Positions 48,211 to 60,929 of a stretch of 64,000 nt of DNA are shown here, one piece after another. This stretch comes from Paramecium pentaurelia. Taxonomy: Eukaryota > Ciliophora > Oligohymenophorea > Peniculida > Parameciidae. Numbering within the stretch: position 1 is the first letter of the stretch; every line of letters starts with the position of its first letter. A model generated the notes under the pieces. The model saw only the letters and a list, made by a program, of their open reading frames with translations, was not told the DNA's origin and ran no database searches. The DNA lies in the NCBI GenBank assembly GCA_905183005.1, contig CAJJDO010000074.1, positions 62,001 to 126,000 on the forward strand, read 5' to 3'. The translations under genes and the position numbers were made by a program.

Positions 48211-49486
48211 ATGAATAGAGATCTCATATTTGCTTGTGATGTAAGAAATGCAAAAAACAATTTGCCAAGAAATTTATTCTTGTACAAAAGAAATTTAGTG
48301 ATAAACAATACAAACTAAGATTAGTCTAATCCTGAAGTTGGAAATGAATAAAGTGAAAGATCTATAGAACTTACATCTTAATCAACTTCAATAAGTTGGA
48401 TATATAAGTATAATACATAATATAAAACATAGTGAGAATCTGATTTAAGGGTTTAAAGTTTCTTATTGCTGTAATTTTTCTAAGACTTAAAAGTCGCTGA
48501 CATATTTAGGTGATGCAGAGAAGTTGAAATAATTAAAGAAATTACTAAATGGGATAGTTTTGTACACAGACTTTAATAAACATTATTAATTTTAAAGTTC
48601 TTTTATATAAAAGGAGGATGTTGAAGTAATGATATTATAATAAGGCTGATTAGATTTCCAAATATATTCAAATTGAAACAGGAGAACTAAAATTAGTTAA
48701 AATAACGAAAATTAATTAATAAGTATACTTTGATAATTATTTCAGCAAAAACTTTAGCAGGAGTTAAATATAGTTTTTGAATTAAATCAATAAAAACATA
48801 AAAATATTCTCGAAATTGATGAAGTTTATAAGGATTTAAATGAAATAATATTTGTTATGAAGTACTGTCGAGGTGGAACTCTCTATAATTATCTACTTTA
48901 AAGAAACAATGTCTTAGATTAAGAAGAGATCAAATATATCATGAAGAGGCTATTAAAAGGAGTGAAACATTTACATCAATTAGGAATTATTCATAGAGAT
49001 CTGAAATTAGATAATATCGTTTTTGAAAATGAAAATGATATAAAATCTTTAAAAATAATTGATTTTGGGTTTGCAGTAGAATTTGGTTACTAAACTTAAG
49101 TAAGATGTGGTACACCTGGATATATGGCTCCTGAGATTTTAAATCAAGAGGATTATGATGAATCAGTTGATATTTATAGTTTAGGAAGCATATATCATTC
49201 TTTATTATCTGGATAAAAACTGTATCCAGAATATTAGGATAAGAATCATTTACTTTTCTTGAATAAATTAAACAAAGTCAAAGTATCTTCAAAGATAATG
49301 GATATAGAATAAAGATAACTTCTACTTTTGATGATTGGACATAAGAAGCATCGACCTTCAGCTTCTATTTGTCTTAAACATTAATTTTTCAGGAATAGTT
49401 TTGAAATATCTCATCCAATAGAAAATTAAGTAAAATAATTATGTTTTCCAAATTTAAAAAATCCTTTTAAAAGTAAATCTTTATGA
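48211..49486 (+). CDS. Ser/Thr protein kinase with intact catalytic motifs
   Basis: 402 residues, three introns (25, 19 or 25, 23 nt). The N-terminal 170 residues may form a PH-like fold (LNGIVLYTDFNKHYQF, ISKYIQIETGELKLVKI). The kinase domain has FVMKYCRGGTLYNYLL, HRDLKLDNIVF, IIDFGFAVEFG, CGTPGYMAPEIL and DIYSLGSIYHSLLSG. The glycine loop is weak. Domain order and CGTPGYMAPE resemble a PH-plus-CAMK-like family common in Paramecium. Probably active. Confidence 0.82.
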
Positions 49487-49522
49487 CTATTAAAATATAT
49501 TATAATAAATTTAATTCTATAT

Positions 49523-50587
49523 TCAATTATCTTAATATTTATAAATATATCCACTAGAATGATCATGAATTGCTCCTGTTACACTACTCAATACATTAAT
49601 TTCATTTCTTAATCTTAATACTCCAAGTAATCCAAAAATTAAAGCTTCTTTAAAATCTGATGATTATTGATCTAAGATTTAAACATTATTAACATAATGA
49701 TTAATTCTTTCCATTAAATATTTATTTTATACACCACCTCCTGTAAATAGAACTTGTTTATCTTTCTTCTCTATAGATTTTCCAATCTAATATGCAATAT
49801 GTTCACAAAATGTACAAAGTTTATCTTATTAAGATAGATTAAATGAATCAATTAAAGGTAAAATACAATCATAAACCCATTCTACTCCTAAACTTTTTGG
49901 ATGTGAAAGTTTATAATATTCCAAATTATTTAATTAATCTAATAAATTTATATTGACATTTCCACTTTTTGATAAATCTCCATTTTCATCAAAGTTTTTA
50001 GGAAAAGCAAGTCTATTTAGAACTGTATTTACAGGGCATATATCATATGCAAGAGTAATATTATCTCTTTCAAATGAGATATTTGAGAATCCACCTAAAT
50101 TGATACGATAATGATAATTATGAAATAGAATTCTATCTCCAATTGGTACTAATGGTGCTCCATTTCCACCTAATTTAACATCTTAAACTCTAAAATCACA
50201 AACAACTGTTTTTTTAATAAGTTGAGATAAAATTGGTAAGTTTCCTATTTATATTGTAATTCCATCTTTTGGTTTATGTATTATTGTATGTCCATGAGAA
50301 CAAATAGCATCAATTTTGATATCTTAATATTAACATATGAATTTATTAATTTATTATGCTAAATAATGAGTATAATTTAGATTAAAACTTTCTATTTCAC
50401 ATTATTATAAGGTATGAGCATTTTTAAGTAAATCAATCCAAGTTTGTTCATATAAATAAGTTTGAGCATTCAATATTTTATATTACCATTTTTATTTATT
50501 GTTTTCAAATTGAATTAATGCTAAATCTATTCCATCAAGTGAAGTTCCTGACATCACACCTACAATTGTATAAATTTGTTAATCCAT
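49523..50587 (-). CDS. anmK: Anhydro-N-acetylmuramic acid kinase (AnmK) family
   Basis: 354 residues, one exon. The start MDQQIYTIVGVMSGTSLDGID is the AnmK signature (GLMSGTSLDGID). Further motifs: ICSHGHTIIHKP, FRVQDVKLGGNGAPLVPIGD, INLGGFSNISF and FTGGGVQNKYLMERI. Length and motif order fit bacterial AnmK. The enzyme converts 1,6-anhydroMurNAc to MurNAc-6-phosphate in murein recycling. A ciliate lacks murein, but feeds on bacteria, so salvage of eaten wall sugars is plausible. It has no intron, while most neighbours do, which fits transfer from a bacterium; other genes here are also intronless, so this is weak support. Confidence 0.93.
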
Positions 50588-50724
50588 AAAAAAAATTAAA
50601 ATTTATTTAGTTAAATAAAATAATTGAATATATATTTATAGTGGGAATCTACTGTGAGATTATATGTGGATGATATTTGAAAATATTATTCTAAATAATA
50701 ATTATTATTATATATATATAAATT

Positions 50725-53442
50725 ATGGGATCTAAATTGAGTATAGATAAGCATGTTTCAAATTTAGAAGATATTTTAGAACTCAATACGAAATTATTAG
50801 AGAAGATTAAATTCGATAGTAACATTCCTGAAAGCATAACTTAACACTTAAAAGTATATATATTTCAAAATTATCAGATTTGGAAATTTTAAGAGGACAA
50901 ACACCCTTTAAAGAAAGTTAGATCTGAACCTATCAATTTAAGTGCCATCTAAACTAGCGGTTTTAATTTTCTTTCATCTGAATGCTATCTTGTATTGTTG
51001 GTATATAAAAAGGCATAAGAAGGTATAATATTGTTTAATTAATATAGAGTACAATCAATTTACAAATTTTCCACATTAAATGTGGGGTGTTGTTGAATCT
51101 TATTCTAACCTAACTCCAAGAGGATTAGAGGAACCAGTAGCAGCATCAGAAAGTCATCTAGAATCATTTTTATTACCTTAAAGATAATAAAATCCTTCAA
51201 CGTCAAATATTTACGAATACATGATTTTTGTTTGGAATGGCAAAACAGCTAATCCCTTAATTAAAGCATCAGCTTTATCGAATGCTTTTGAATTAGAAAA
51301 TTTATTAAATAGAGGAAGGGATCCTTTACTGGAAATACTCTTTAGTGGTGGCATAATTAAAAATAAAAAATTGTCTAAAGGATCAATATTGACATTATAA
51401 AGTAGTGCTTAAACATCATCAACTACTAATAGAGAAACTGAAAATTAAGTTAGAGAAACAGTATATTTGTTTAATTTTCTATTTCCAATTCCTGAAAAGA
51501 AAAAGGAATTCTCTAAATTAGCAGATTTTCTAGCAAAAAAATAAAATACATAGGCATATGCTTAATAATTTATTCATATTGATTTGAATGATGAACAACT
51601 TTAAAATTCAAATACTAATAAAATTATTCAAAAACCTAAATTAAATCTAAGAGAATCATTAACTAGTAGAGATGCATAACCAAGAGATGTTTTTAAAGAA
51701 TTAGCATTTCCTAGAAGAAATTCAAATGAAATTAAAAATAATATACATGAAATCTCTAATGAAGGATCTATTTCAAAAGAAAGTTCAAAACCAATTTCAA
51801 GTCGTTCAAGAGAAAATTATAGATATGAAGATACTAGTCCATAACAATAACCAATTATTAATAATAATAATGCATTTTAATTTAATTTACCTGCATAAAT
51901 TAAAAGCAAAGTTCCTGCAATAAATATTCCTAAATTAGATTTAAATTGCAAAACTCATTCTCAAGAAGTCAGTATAGGTGTTCCATTAGTTGAAGGTGTT
52001 GAGTATAATGAAAATGAAAAAGTTAAACCTATGAAATTACCATTAGCAAGTCTTAAATTATAAAGAGATGATACTACTTATTAAGATATTGAATAAGAGG
52101 ACTCTAATGGATTTAATTTTGATATAAGAGATACAGATAGGAAAAAATTAAAAATTTAACATTTTGCAGAATAATGTTCATCTGTTATTCCTAATTTTCT
52201 TTATGTTGGAGGTGAATAAATAGCTTACAATAAAGAGGTCTTAAAATAAATTGGAGTTACTCATGTAGTAAATTGTGCAGGAGATGTATGTAAAAATAAA
52301 TATCCTGATGATTTCTTTTATTAGACATATTATTTAAAAGATTCAAAGACAGAAAATATTGAATGTATATTTTATGAAGTTATTGGTATCATTGAAAAGG
52401 CAAAAAAGAGTAATGGAAAAGTGTTGATTCATTGTGTTTAAGGAGTATCAAGATCTGTCTCATTATGTATAGCTTATTTAATAATATCTTAATAAATTAC
52501 TTATTCATAAGCATTCGATATTATTAAGAAAAATAGAGGAGTAGCATCTCCTAATATGGGATTTACAGTCTAATTGTTATTATTTTAAAAGAGATTATAA
52601 GCCTCATATGATAGTATACCTATTGCTCCTAGAGTATTTGCAGTTGGAAGAGGAGTGAGTGGACCTTAAAGTATTGTATGTAGAATGTTAATGGATTAAT
52701 TATATTCTGGTAAAGTGTTGAGAACATTTGATAGTAGAGGAGTCTTTTTAGTATTGACAGAACATGATTTTTATTTATGGATTGGTCCTGAATGCAATAA
52801 AACAGAGAAGTAAGTATTTCATTATATATAAATAGATTCATTCAATATGCACTTGATTATACTAAATTTTTGAAATAATTTGAGAAAGCCCCTAATATAT
52901 AACCTATATTGATGGAAGCTGAAAATGAATCAGAAATTTTTTGGGGTTTATGGGGAATAGTTGGTAAACCTGGGATTATTTGTTAAAAAATAAGAGAATG
53001 GGATTAATGGTATGAAGAAGTTGATGAGAATGAATTTAATAAAGAAAAAGAATCAAATATTTAATTATATAGTTCAGACAGAGTTGATGAAGTTCATGTT
53101 GAAAAAAAGGCATTTTATATATATCCAAATTCAGAGGATTCTCTATTGATGTTCGACTTAGAGGATCTAGATTAATCTCAATTGTTCATTTTAATAAAAG
53201 AAATTAATAAATAAGTTTTATAAGTTTATGTATGGAGAGGATAAGATTGGGTAGGAAATGATGATGTAATATCAATTCATTATATTAGGATGAGTAATAT
53301 TTTGTTCATGAAATTATAAGCAAAAACTATCAATATATAAGTGAAAGAAATATTTATGTATTTTAAGAAGTAAATATATAATTATAATAAATATTAGGAA
53401 CCGAATGATGAAAGTGATATATTCCTTGACTGCTTTTCATGA
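50725..53442 (+). CDS. Dual-specificity phosphatase with gelsolin domains
   Basis: 863 residues, five introns (24, 25, 26, 23, 28 nt). The DSP domain begins near residue 480 (SSVIPNFLYVGGEQIAYNKE) and has VVNCAGDVC and the catalytic HCVQGVSRS (HCx5R) with Cys and Arg in place. Before it is a gelsolin-like stretch (YEYMIFVWNGKTANPLIKA) and a low-complexity linker; after it are two gelsolin modules (GVFLVLTEHDFYLWIGPECN and YVWRGQDW). Plant MKP1 also joins a DSP to a gelsolin region. Likely a MAP-kinase-type phosphatase that may bind actin. Divergent from anmK, 137 bp between starts. Confidence 0.9.
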
Positions 53443-53574
53443 CTTTAATTCAATATTATGCAATTTTTCATTATTTTTTTAATAATTTCTCATTTTATTC
53501 AACTATTAATTTTAATTATCTAAATTAATAGAAATACGCACTTGCTAATATGAATAATTTCAATAATTTTTGCT

Positions 53575-54962
53575 ATGGAATCACTTGCACTCATTTAATA
53601 TCATTTTCACAGTACAAAAGATATTAATGAAGAGTATCTAAAACTAATTCAAGAATTGAATGATGAAGTCGTTTACATAAATTATGTGTAAAATATAATG
53701 ATATATTAATTTCCTTCAAATGAATATATAAACTTGAAGGATTTACTATTTTTTAAAGTAATAATAGTAATTTAATTTAGGATAATAGTATTTTGGCAAT
53801 AAGTTAAGGCTAGCTAATCCTTATATCAATTCAAATTTTGGAATCACTTAAAAAATTATAAGAATTTGATATATCTCATAACGAAATCAAAACTGAAAAT
53901 ATATGGATTTGGGTTTCTAAACCTCTTTCATCTAAATATAATAATTAAATAGAATTTAAGGCTTATTTTTCAAGGTGGAATAAAGTTTCAAAAAATATAG
54001 GACTTTTAGACAAAATTGATTTTGAATGTGTTAAAAAAATCATTAAAGAGATATTTTCATAAGATAATTAACTATATAAATTAGAATTCAATCTTTAATA
54101 AAATGCTAAATAAATTATTTAAACATTAAGTGACTATAAAAATTAATATACAGAAGAATAATAAAAAAATGGATTATATGACTATAAAACAATTGAAAAT
54201 TTTTTGTAAAACAAAAAACTTAATGATGAAGAATTTAAAAAATAATTTGGATAGTAAAATGGATAATTCTATAGAAATATCCTATTAAATTGGGCAATAA
54301 AGCATCAGAAATTATTTATAAATTCCTAAAATTGTACACAACTTTCAATAAAAGACTTAGCTAATGAACTAAATATTGATGGATGGTTTTTAATATTATT
54401 CTAGGAGTTGAAATAAAACACTTATTTAGAAGATTACATTTTTTATACTTTTTAGGTTGAAGAAGCATTAAATGATATAAAATACATTTAAAATAGTTCT
54501 AGTTTAGCAAGAAAGATTAATTTTCAAAATTTAATTTAATCTATACAATCATACGAAAACCATCTATATTACTCTTTATTTCCTAAAATATCAAAGTTTT
54601 GCAATAATATACAAGTTTAAAATTTAATTACATCTTATAGAGATATAATAAACGAGATAATTGATTAATGTTAATTAATTATAACAAGTTTTTATAAGAA
54701 TTCTCATCCTATCATATTCCCTAAGATATAAATATATACGTTTTATTAGTAAGGGCTAAATATTTTAGATAATTATTTGTCCACAAACTAAATTGATATC
54801 ATTAGTATTTTAAAAAATCCCCAAAGCCAAAAATAAATAATTAATCAAGTTTTGGACAAATTTTTGAAAGATTAAATAATTAAGATATTTTTGAATTTTA
54901 TAAATAAAGAAAATAGATATATAGCAAATTAATTATTTTATAATGAAATCAGCATTTATTGA
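53575..54962 (+). CDS. Degenerate kinase-like protein, possibly truncated by TGA
   Basis: 454 residues to the first TGA, with one 23-nt intron. N-terminus MESLALIQYHFHST. The segment LKKLQEFDISHNEIKTENIWIW looks like a kinase catalytic loop with HNEIKTEN in place of HRDLKPEN; no DFG is visible. The rest is Asn/Gln/Lys/Ile-rich. Coding-like sequence continues in the same frame for 115 codons after the TGA at 54960-54962 and then further to 55639 if two 19-nt introns are allowed. Either this is a recently broken gene or the TGA is the true end. Confidence 0.55.
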
Positions 54963-55639
54963 AAAAAAATTATATATTTATTTAAGTAATAAGTAATAAA
55001 TAATAAATCTCATTATCATTTATATGTTAAATATTATCGATTAATTTCTAATTCTTTGTTTGTAAAGAATTTAAGAGATTTTAATAAATTTCTGATTAAT
55101 AGCATCGTTTATAGAAATATAAAAAATAAACTTAATCTTTATTAAGTAAAACAATTTGCTTTTTAAAACTATCAATTATTTCCATCTATAATTTTTCCTA
55201 ATATAATTAAATAAATTATTTTTTACAAATATCTTCAATCAAAAATTAAAATCTATCTAAGAAGATCTAAACATTTTAAATTAAATAATATCGTAAAGTC
55301 AGATTGAAAAGGAATTATTTCATAAATTTAATTATATTCAGTATTAATATTCTGTATATTTGCAACTATATTTATAATAATAACGATTGGTAATTATTAA
55401 ATTTATTAAGAAACTAGTAGGTAGTAAAATAATAGGAAATGAGGAACATAAATTATGAAGATATGAAATTTCTTTTACAATTCTTCAAATTATTAAATTA
55501 TGATTTTTATTTGGATTAAATTTAATAATAGTATTCTTTATTCTTATAAGATCTAATATATACTAATATGAGAGTATAAAATTTTTCAATTTCTAAGTTT
55601 CTTAGATATTATATATTAGATTCTATCAATTAGGGATGA
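54963..55639 (+). pseudogene. Coding-like extension beyond an in-frame TGA
   Basis: Same frame as the preceding gene: it starts KKIIYLFKQQVINNKSHYHL and ends YYILDSINQG. It needs possible 19-nt introns at 55293 and 55429, shorter than any firm intron here. No Met near the beginning, so not an independent gene. Best read as the 3' part of the 53575 gene, cut off by a nonsense change. Confidence 0.4.
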
Positions 55640-55856
55640 TCTGTATTTAATATATATGAGTAAAGCAATTTGAATAAAATTTTAGATCATCATCAATTTA
55701 ATATTTTTTTTTTAACTTAGACCACATAAAAAGTAGAATATCAACCTAGTATTTTAAGGGGAAAAGAGAAATGATTTATTGGTTTCAAATTTCTTTTTAT
55801 ATACTTCATATGGTAATATAAGAGTGATTATTACATTAAATAAATATATATTGGAT

Positions 55857-56672
55857 ATGAAAAATCTCATAATAAGATATGCAGCTAGTGTTGCTAAACC
55901 AGGATAATAATTCCTTGTTTTGTTTGGTGCCCCTGGAGTAATAAAGTTAATTAATATGAAATTAGGTTGGTAAAGGAACATTTGCAAAGTTATTGATTAA
56001 GGATACTAAATTTAACCACATTTCAACAGGAGATGAAATTCGTAAGATTTTGAAAGGCAATACATCCTAATCATTTGATCCAAAATTAATTGTTACAATT
56101 AAAGACATTGTAGCAAAAGGTGGTCTTGTGTCAGATGAAATTGTGATGAATATTTTGTAGGAAAAGTTAAAAGAGCCAGAATCTGCAAAAGGTGTAATTT
56201 TAGATGGATTCCCAAGAACATTAAGATAATTAGACTTATATGAAAAGATTTTACCAACAAATGTTGTTGTTAATGTGACTTTAAGAGCTGATATTTTGCT
56301 TGAAAAATTAGCTGCGTATTATTTAATAAAAATATGTAAGTCGTCGTACATGTGTTGGTTGTGGAACTGCTTTCAATATTTGTGATATCAATAGAGATGG
56401 ATATGTTATGGAACCGTTAAATCCAAAGAAGGAAGGTGTCTGTGATGCTTGTGGTGGTAAATTAGTGGTTAGAGATGATGATAAGAAAGAAGTATAAAAA
56501 TGAAATTAAACTCTAGGTTATTGAATAAAGAATGAAGGAATATGAAGAGAAAACCCATCCTTTGTTGGATAGATATAGAGCTATGGGAGTGGTTATAGAT
56601 TTTGAAGTTAAGAAAGGAAAAAAGGATTATCCAAGATTATGGGATTTAGTAAAATAAAAATTAAGAGTTTGA
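55857..56672 (+). CDS. Adenylate kinase with zinc-type LID
   Basis: 245 residues, three introns (28, 25, 25 nt). The P-loop GAPGVGKGTF is split by the first intron. HISTGDEIRKIL, VILDGFPRTLRQ and the LID ARRTCVGCGTAFNICD with CDACGGKLVVRDDD follow; four Cys (CxxC and CxxC) suggest a zinc-binding LID as in some bacterial and mitochondrial enzymes. The end ERMKEYEEKTHPLLDRYR is typical. Catalyses ATP + AMP to 2 ADP. N-terminal KNLIIRYAASVAKPGQQ might be a weak mitochondrial signal. Confidence 0.94.
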
Positions 56673-56704
56673 AATAATTATTTTTTTAGTACATCATATT
56701 TAAT

Positions 56705-56887
56705 TCAATATCTTGTTGGTGTTCTATTCTATTCTGATTATGATTGACAATCTTATTATAATCTTCTTTTTACAATAGGATTAGTCTTAGCATCATATAA
56801 GACTGGAACTGTTACAATTTGCTATAGTTTTGGATCATACTATTTAATCTCTTATTATCTAGTCTACTTTTAACTTGTACAACCCAT
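56705..56887 (-). CDS. Small lipid-anchor protein, MGC start
   Basis: 60 residues, one exon. MGCTSQKQ is a good N-myristoylation/palmitoylation signal (Gly2, Cys3), and the rest is Gln/Arg/Lys-rich with no hydrophobic helix. It sits between the 3' ends of the adenylate kinase and PX genes. Short length makes this tentative. Confidence 0.45.
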
Positions 56888-56968
56888 AATTTGTAATGTA
56901 TATAAAATATATTATCTATAAAATTAAATTAAAAGAAAAAGCAATAAACATTTTATATTAAGTCAAAT

Positions 56969-57941
56969 TCAAAAAGAGCTTTTTCTTTCAGGTAAATTCT
57001 CTTGACTCTCATATAAAACTGAACTAGTACATATTTACTATTTTTATTGAACTGGGCCTATTCTAATTGGTTTACCTTCCAATTTAATTCTTGTTATAAA
57101 ATATTATAATGGTTCACTTTAAACTAATTCTTTTATTGCAAATATGTCATTAAGATATTTTTAAAGTTATTCTAATCTTTCTTAAATGAATAGAGGATTC
57201 TCATTTGTTTAAGAAATAATCTTTCTTTTTGGATAAACAGGTAATACTACTTTTAAGTTTTCTTTTTTAAGCAATTTATGATATTCTCTTAAATCACTAT
57301 ATCTTGATGTAAATTAATAATTTGTAGTCTTTTTAGCATCTGTTAATGTTATTGTATATAAAACTACATCTTACTGAATTTCATAATCATCAATACTAAA
57401 ATGATATCTCTAAACATATCCAGTAGTATTTAAGCTAGACTTGCTTTTAGACTTATTGTTCTTTGGTGTTTTAATTTCTTGTCTTTCTAAAAAAGATCGC
57501 TTTAATTCATCCATTTATAACCAACAAACTTCTTTATCATATTCATCACTATGAGGTAATTGAAGTGTTTCTTAATATAATTGTTAATGAGGTAACAATT
57601 CTTTAACAGATAAAAATGATTACAATTATTTAATGTTTAAAACCTCTTCCAAATATTTCTATAATTCTTTTCCCTATATAGAATTTATAAAATACTCTTT
57701 ATTTAATTCCTGCTACAGAATTTTTGGTTCTTCCAAAAATCTTTCTGCCTGGAAATTAAGGCAAATTTAAATGAAGTTTAAAGTTAGAATTTTTTTCTAT
57801 TATTTTATCATTCAAAGCTTTCAAATCAGAATATCGTTTGGAAATCTTCTTATGTCCTTCTAAACAATTAATGTTGATCTAATAATAAACTTTATCATCA
57901 ATAGTTTGATAATCGTCTATTATGACTGTGTATGTTAACAT
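56969..57941 (-). CDS. Tandem PX-domain protein
   Basis: 316 residues, one 22-nt intron. Two PX domains. The first: YYQININ, KRYSDLKALNDKI, LPQFPGRKIFG and GKELQKYLEEVL. The second: VVLYTITLTD, SRYSDLREYHKLLKKEN, LPVYPKRKII and IQERLEQLQKYLND. RYSDL holds the PtdIns-binding Arg of each. PX domains bind PtdIns3P on endosomes and phagosomes. A short linker (TPKNNKSKSKSSLN) joins them; no BAR or other domain is present. Confidence 0.88.
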
Positions 57942-58236
57942 TATAAAAATAATTATGATTATCTATTGATAAATACTTGACTAATATAATTACTACTATA
58001 ATATTTTATTAATTTTTTTCTTATTTAATCTTATCTTATATATAATACATAATAAACAGATTATTTTACAAACTAATAATCTAATATGTAAATTCCTATC
58101 ATTTTTAAATTCAATCAAATTCAATATATATATATAATTACTATGTAATCTAATATCTAAAATATAAAAAATAAATAAACATAAAGAATTTGAAGAATTG
58201 AAACATTATGAACATTTATTTAATAAAAATTTACAA

Positions 58237-59420
58237 TCATTTTGAAGTTTTCTCTAAATCACCACTATTTGTTCTAGATAAATGGGATGGCCTAGGATGA
58301 GCTTAGTAAACATAAATATTCCCTTTGTCTTCCTTTAGATTATGGGATTCTCGGGGGACAGTGAAATAAGTATGATTCAATGCATCATGTGAATTGATTC
58401 TCAAGACTGGATCTTTTTGAAGCATTTATTTGAGCAAATGCTTAGAATTCATTTCAAAAATGTACCAGAGCCTAAGATGAGTATCCATTGATTTGGTATT
58501 CAATGGTGCAACGTCTATTTTTACTCATTACTGATTCAAGTGTGTTTGCATCAAAACAACTAACTCCTTTATTCAATAACTTATAAAAAACAACTCCCAA
58601 ACTAAATATATCTCCTTTAGAAGTATATAATGATTGTTCTCGAAATGATTCAGGTGGTAAATAACCAGGAGTGCCACATTTGTAAGACAATTGACTTTCA
58701 TATGAACTTAAACCAAAATCTAATATCTTAATCGTTTTATTTTAACATAAAATCATATGTTATGGTTTAATATCTCTATGGATTATATTATTTTAATGTA
58801 AGTAATCTATAATTTCAAGAGTTTATTTAAGAATCATTTAAATATCTCTTTCTTCCAATTTACTCTTTTTTTACTAAAACATAATTTAAATTCTTACCTT
58901 TTGTTTATTAATAATTGAATCTAGTGATTATCCAATAACTAATTCAGTAATTAACCCATAAGTATCTTCATTTAATTGGTAGACATCATGTAATTTGATA
59001 ATTCCATGATGATTTAACTTATGTAAAATAGCAACTTCAATTTCAATATTGATTAAATGCGCCTCATTACGTAATTTGATTTTCTTTAAAGCATAGTCCT
59101 TGCCATCTCTCAAACAGGTCACCTTTATCACCTGGTCATAGAAGAACTAATACTTCTGAAAATGTGCCTTTTCCTAATAAGTCACCAACCAAATAATCTT
59201 ATTTAAATGTTCCAAATGAAATTTTACAGCCAATCAATATACGAAAATGAGACAACTCACTCTTATCTCCATAGTAATAATTAATAAGATCACCCTATCT
59301 TAATCCAAAAGCTATTTCTTAACCTTCTTCATATAACCAATAGATAGTTTAATCTATGCTTAAAGGAACTTAAATTTAATCTAGGCTATTAATAGAAGCT
59401 ATATCAATTTGTTTCTTCAT
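58237..59420 (-). CDS. Ser/Thr kinase with His in place of the catalytic-loop Asn
   Basis: 370 residues, three introns (22, 24, 25 nt). N-terminal extension, then GKGTFSEV as the Gly loop, YALKKIKL with the catalytic Lys, HRDIKPQHMIL, ILDFGLSSYES, CGTPGYLPPESF and GDIFSLGVVFYKLL. The Asn that coordinates metal (DxKPxN) is His here; HRD Asp, DFG and Lys are intact. The end includes a basic SHLSRTNSGD. Probably related to the CAMK-like family seen in the other kinases. Confidence 0.88.
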
Positions 59421-59528
59421 CACTGAAATGCGGTATTATATTGTTCGGGTGTGTGCAATAAATGTAAATTACGGCTCAACATCATCTTCTCCAGTCACAA
59501 TTTCTTCCATAATTTTATATATTATAAA

Positions 59529-60886
59529 TCATTTCAAAAAACTCATAACATTCCTAACTTCCAGAACCTCTTCACCTTTAAAAAATCCATTAACTTCATC
59601 CAAACTTAATTCTACCTTGGCCTTCCTTGCCATCAACAAAACATTTGACTAAGAGAACTCTCCAAACTCATTCAACAAGTCCTTATTCTATATTAAAGCC
59701 TTCTTTTTGTATTATTATTTCAAATATCTACTTAATTACAATAACAATATCAATTTTATGAATAGCATTTTCAAAACATTCATATTGATAGGTTGCTTTC
59801 TCTCAAATATCTTACTACATTCTAATGAACATTTAAATTCTTCATAACTTTATCCACCAAAAAAATTCATCAATTATTCTACATCTGAATAATCTAACAA
59901 AAATTCTTATCCCACAATTTCTTATATCTTATTTTGTAAATGTTGGAATTCTAATCTATCATTAATACTTAATAATTCAAACAATTTCAAAGTATCATAT
60001 TTATTTAATTTCTCTAATAATTAATCTATCTATTAATAAATCTAACTATGTTCTTTTATCAAATACAAAAAACTTCTTATTTATTTCCATTCATTTTATC
60101 TATACTTATTAATATTTCTTACCTTAATATACTTTTTTATTTTTCAAATTCTTAAAAATTTTGAATGCTCATTCTAAATTATTTTGTATATGAATGATAT
60201 GGACATGATTTATTATTTATCCATCCCAACTTTATATCCTTATTTCTTAATTAATCCTTATCCTATTCATTTACATCTATTTATTATTCTTACTCTCTAA
60301 ATAATTTCTTCATATCCTCATAAGTAACAATACCATTCTAATCAAAATCCAATCTCTTCCAAATAGCTTCTGTATTTATTTTATAGCCAAAATCACTTAT
60401 TAATTAATTTAAATCTTTTTATTTGAATGGGTACTCCAACAATCCTTCTATTTCTATTGGGTATTGTTTAATTTATTATAAGAAATAAATTTCATTAGCT
60501 ATTAGAATAGATAAATGTTCTTTTATTAATTCTTATTCTTCAGGTGAACCTATAGTTTTTTATAGTTTTTATGTTAATTATGCTCTTAATTAAGGTTTAC
60601 TTCTTGGTAAACATAAATTCATAAAATTAGCAAAAGACAACTTATTATCTTTAAATTCAGAGTAATATTCAATTAATAAGATGCATTATTATGTAGGTTT
60701 AGAAGTTAATTTTGAAATTGCTTCTGGTGTTATTTAATTTGTATTTTACTCATCAATTATTTGAAATGCTCTATAAAGAGTGAAGTATTCATTTGAAGTC
60801 ATATGAATCTTTGTGTTTTCTATTTATTCCTCTAGATCAAGAAGATGGATAATCAAATCAATAAAATTTTATCTGTTATTTTTCAT
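59529..60886 (-). CDS. EF-hand protein
   Basis: 444 residues, one 23-nt intron. A clear EF loop DFDQNGIVTYED (near residue 180) has D-x-D-x-N at the right positions and E at 12. A second, weaker unit precedes it (YSEFKDNKLSFANFMNL), so this may be an EF pair with one dead loop. Long helical Gln/Leu-rich segments follow. Likely a calcium sensor with a helical partner region. 43 bp downstream of the hydrolase gene on the same strand. Confidence 0.78.
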
Positions 60887-60929
60887 TATATATATTAATT
60901 AGTATATATATAAAACAATTTACAAATAT

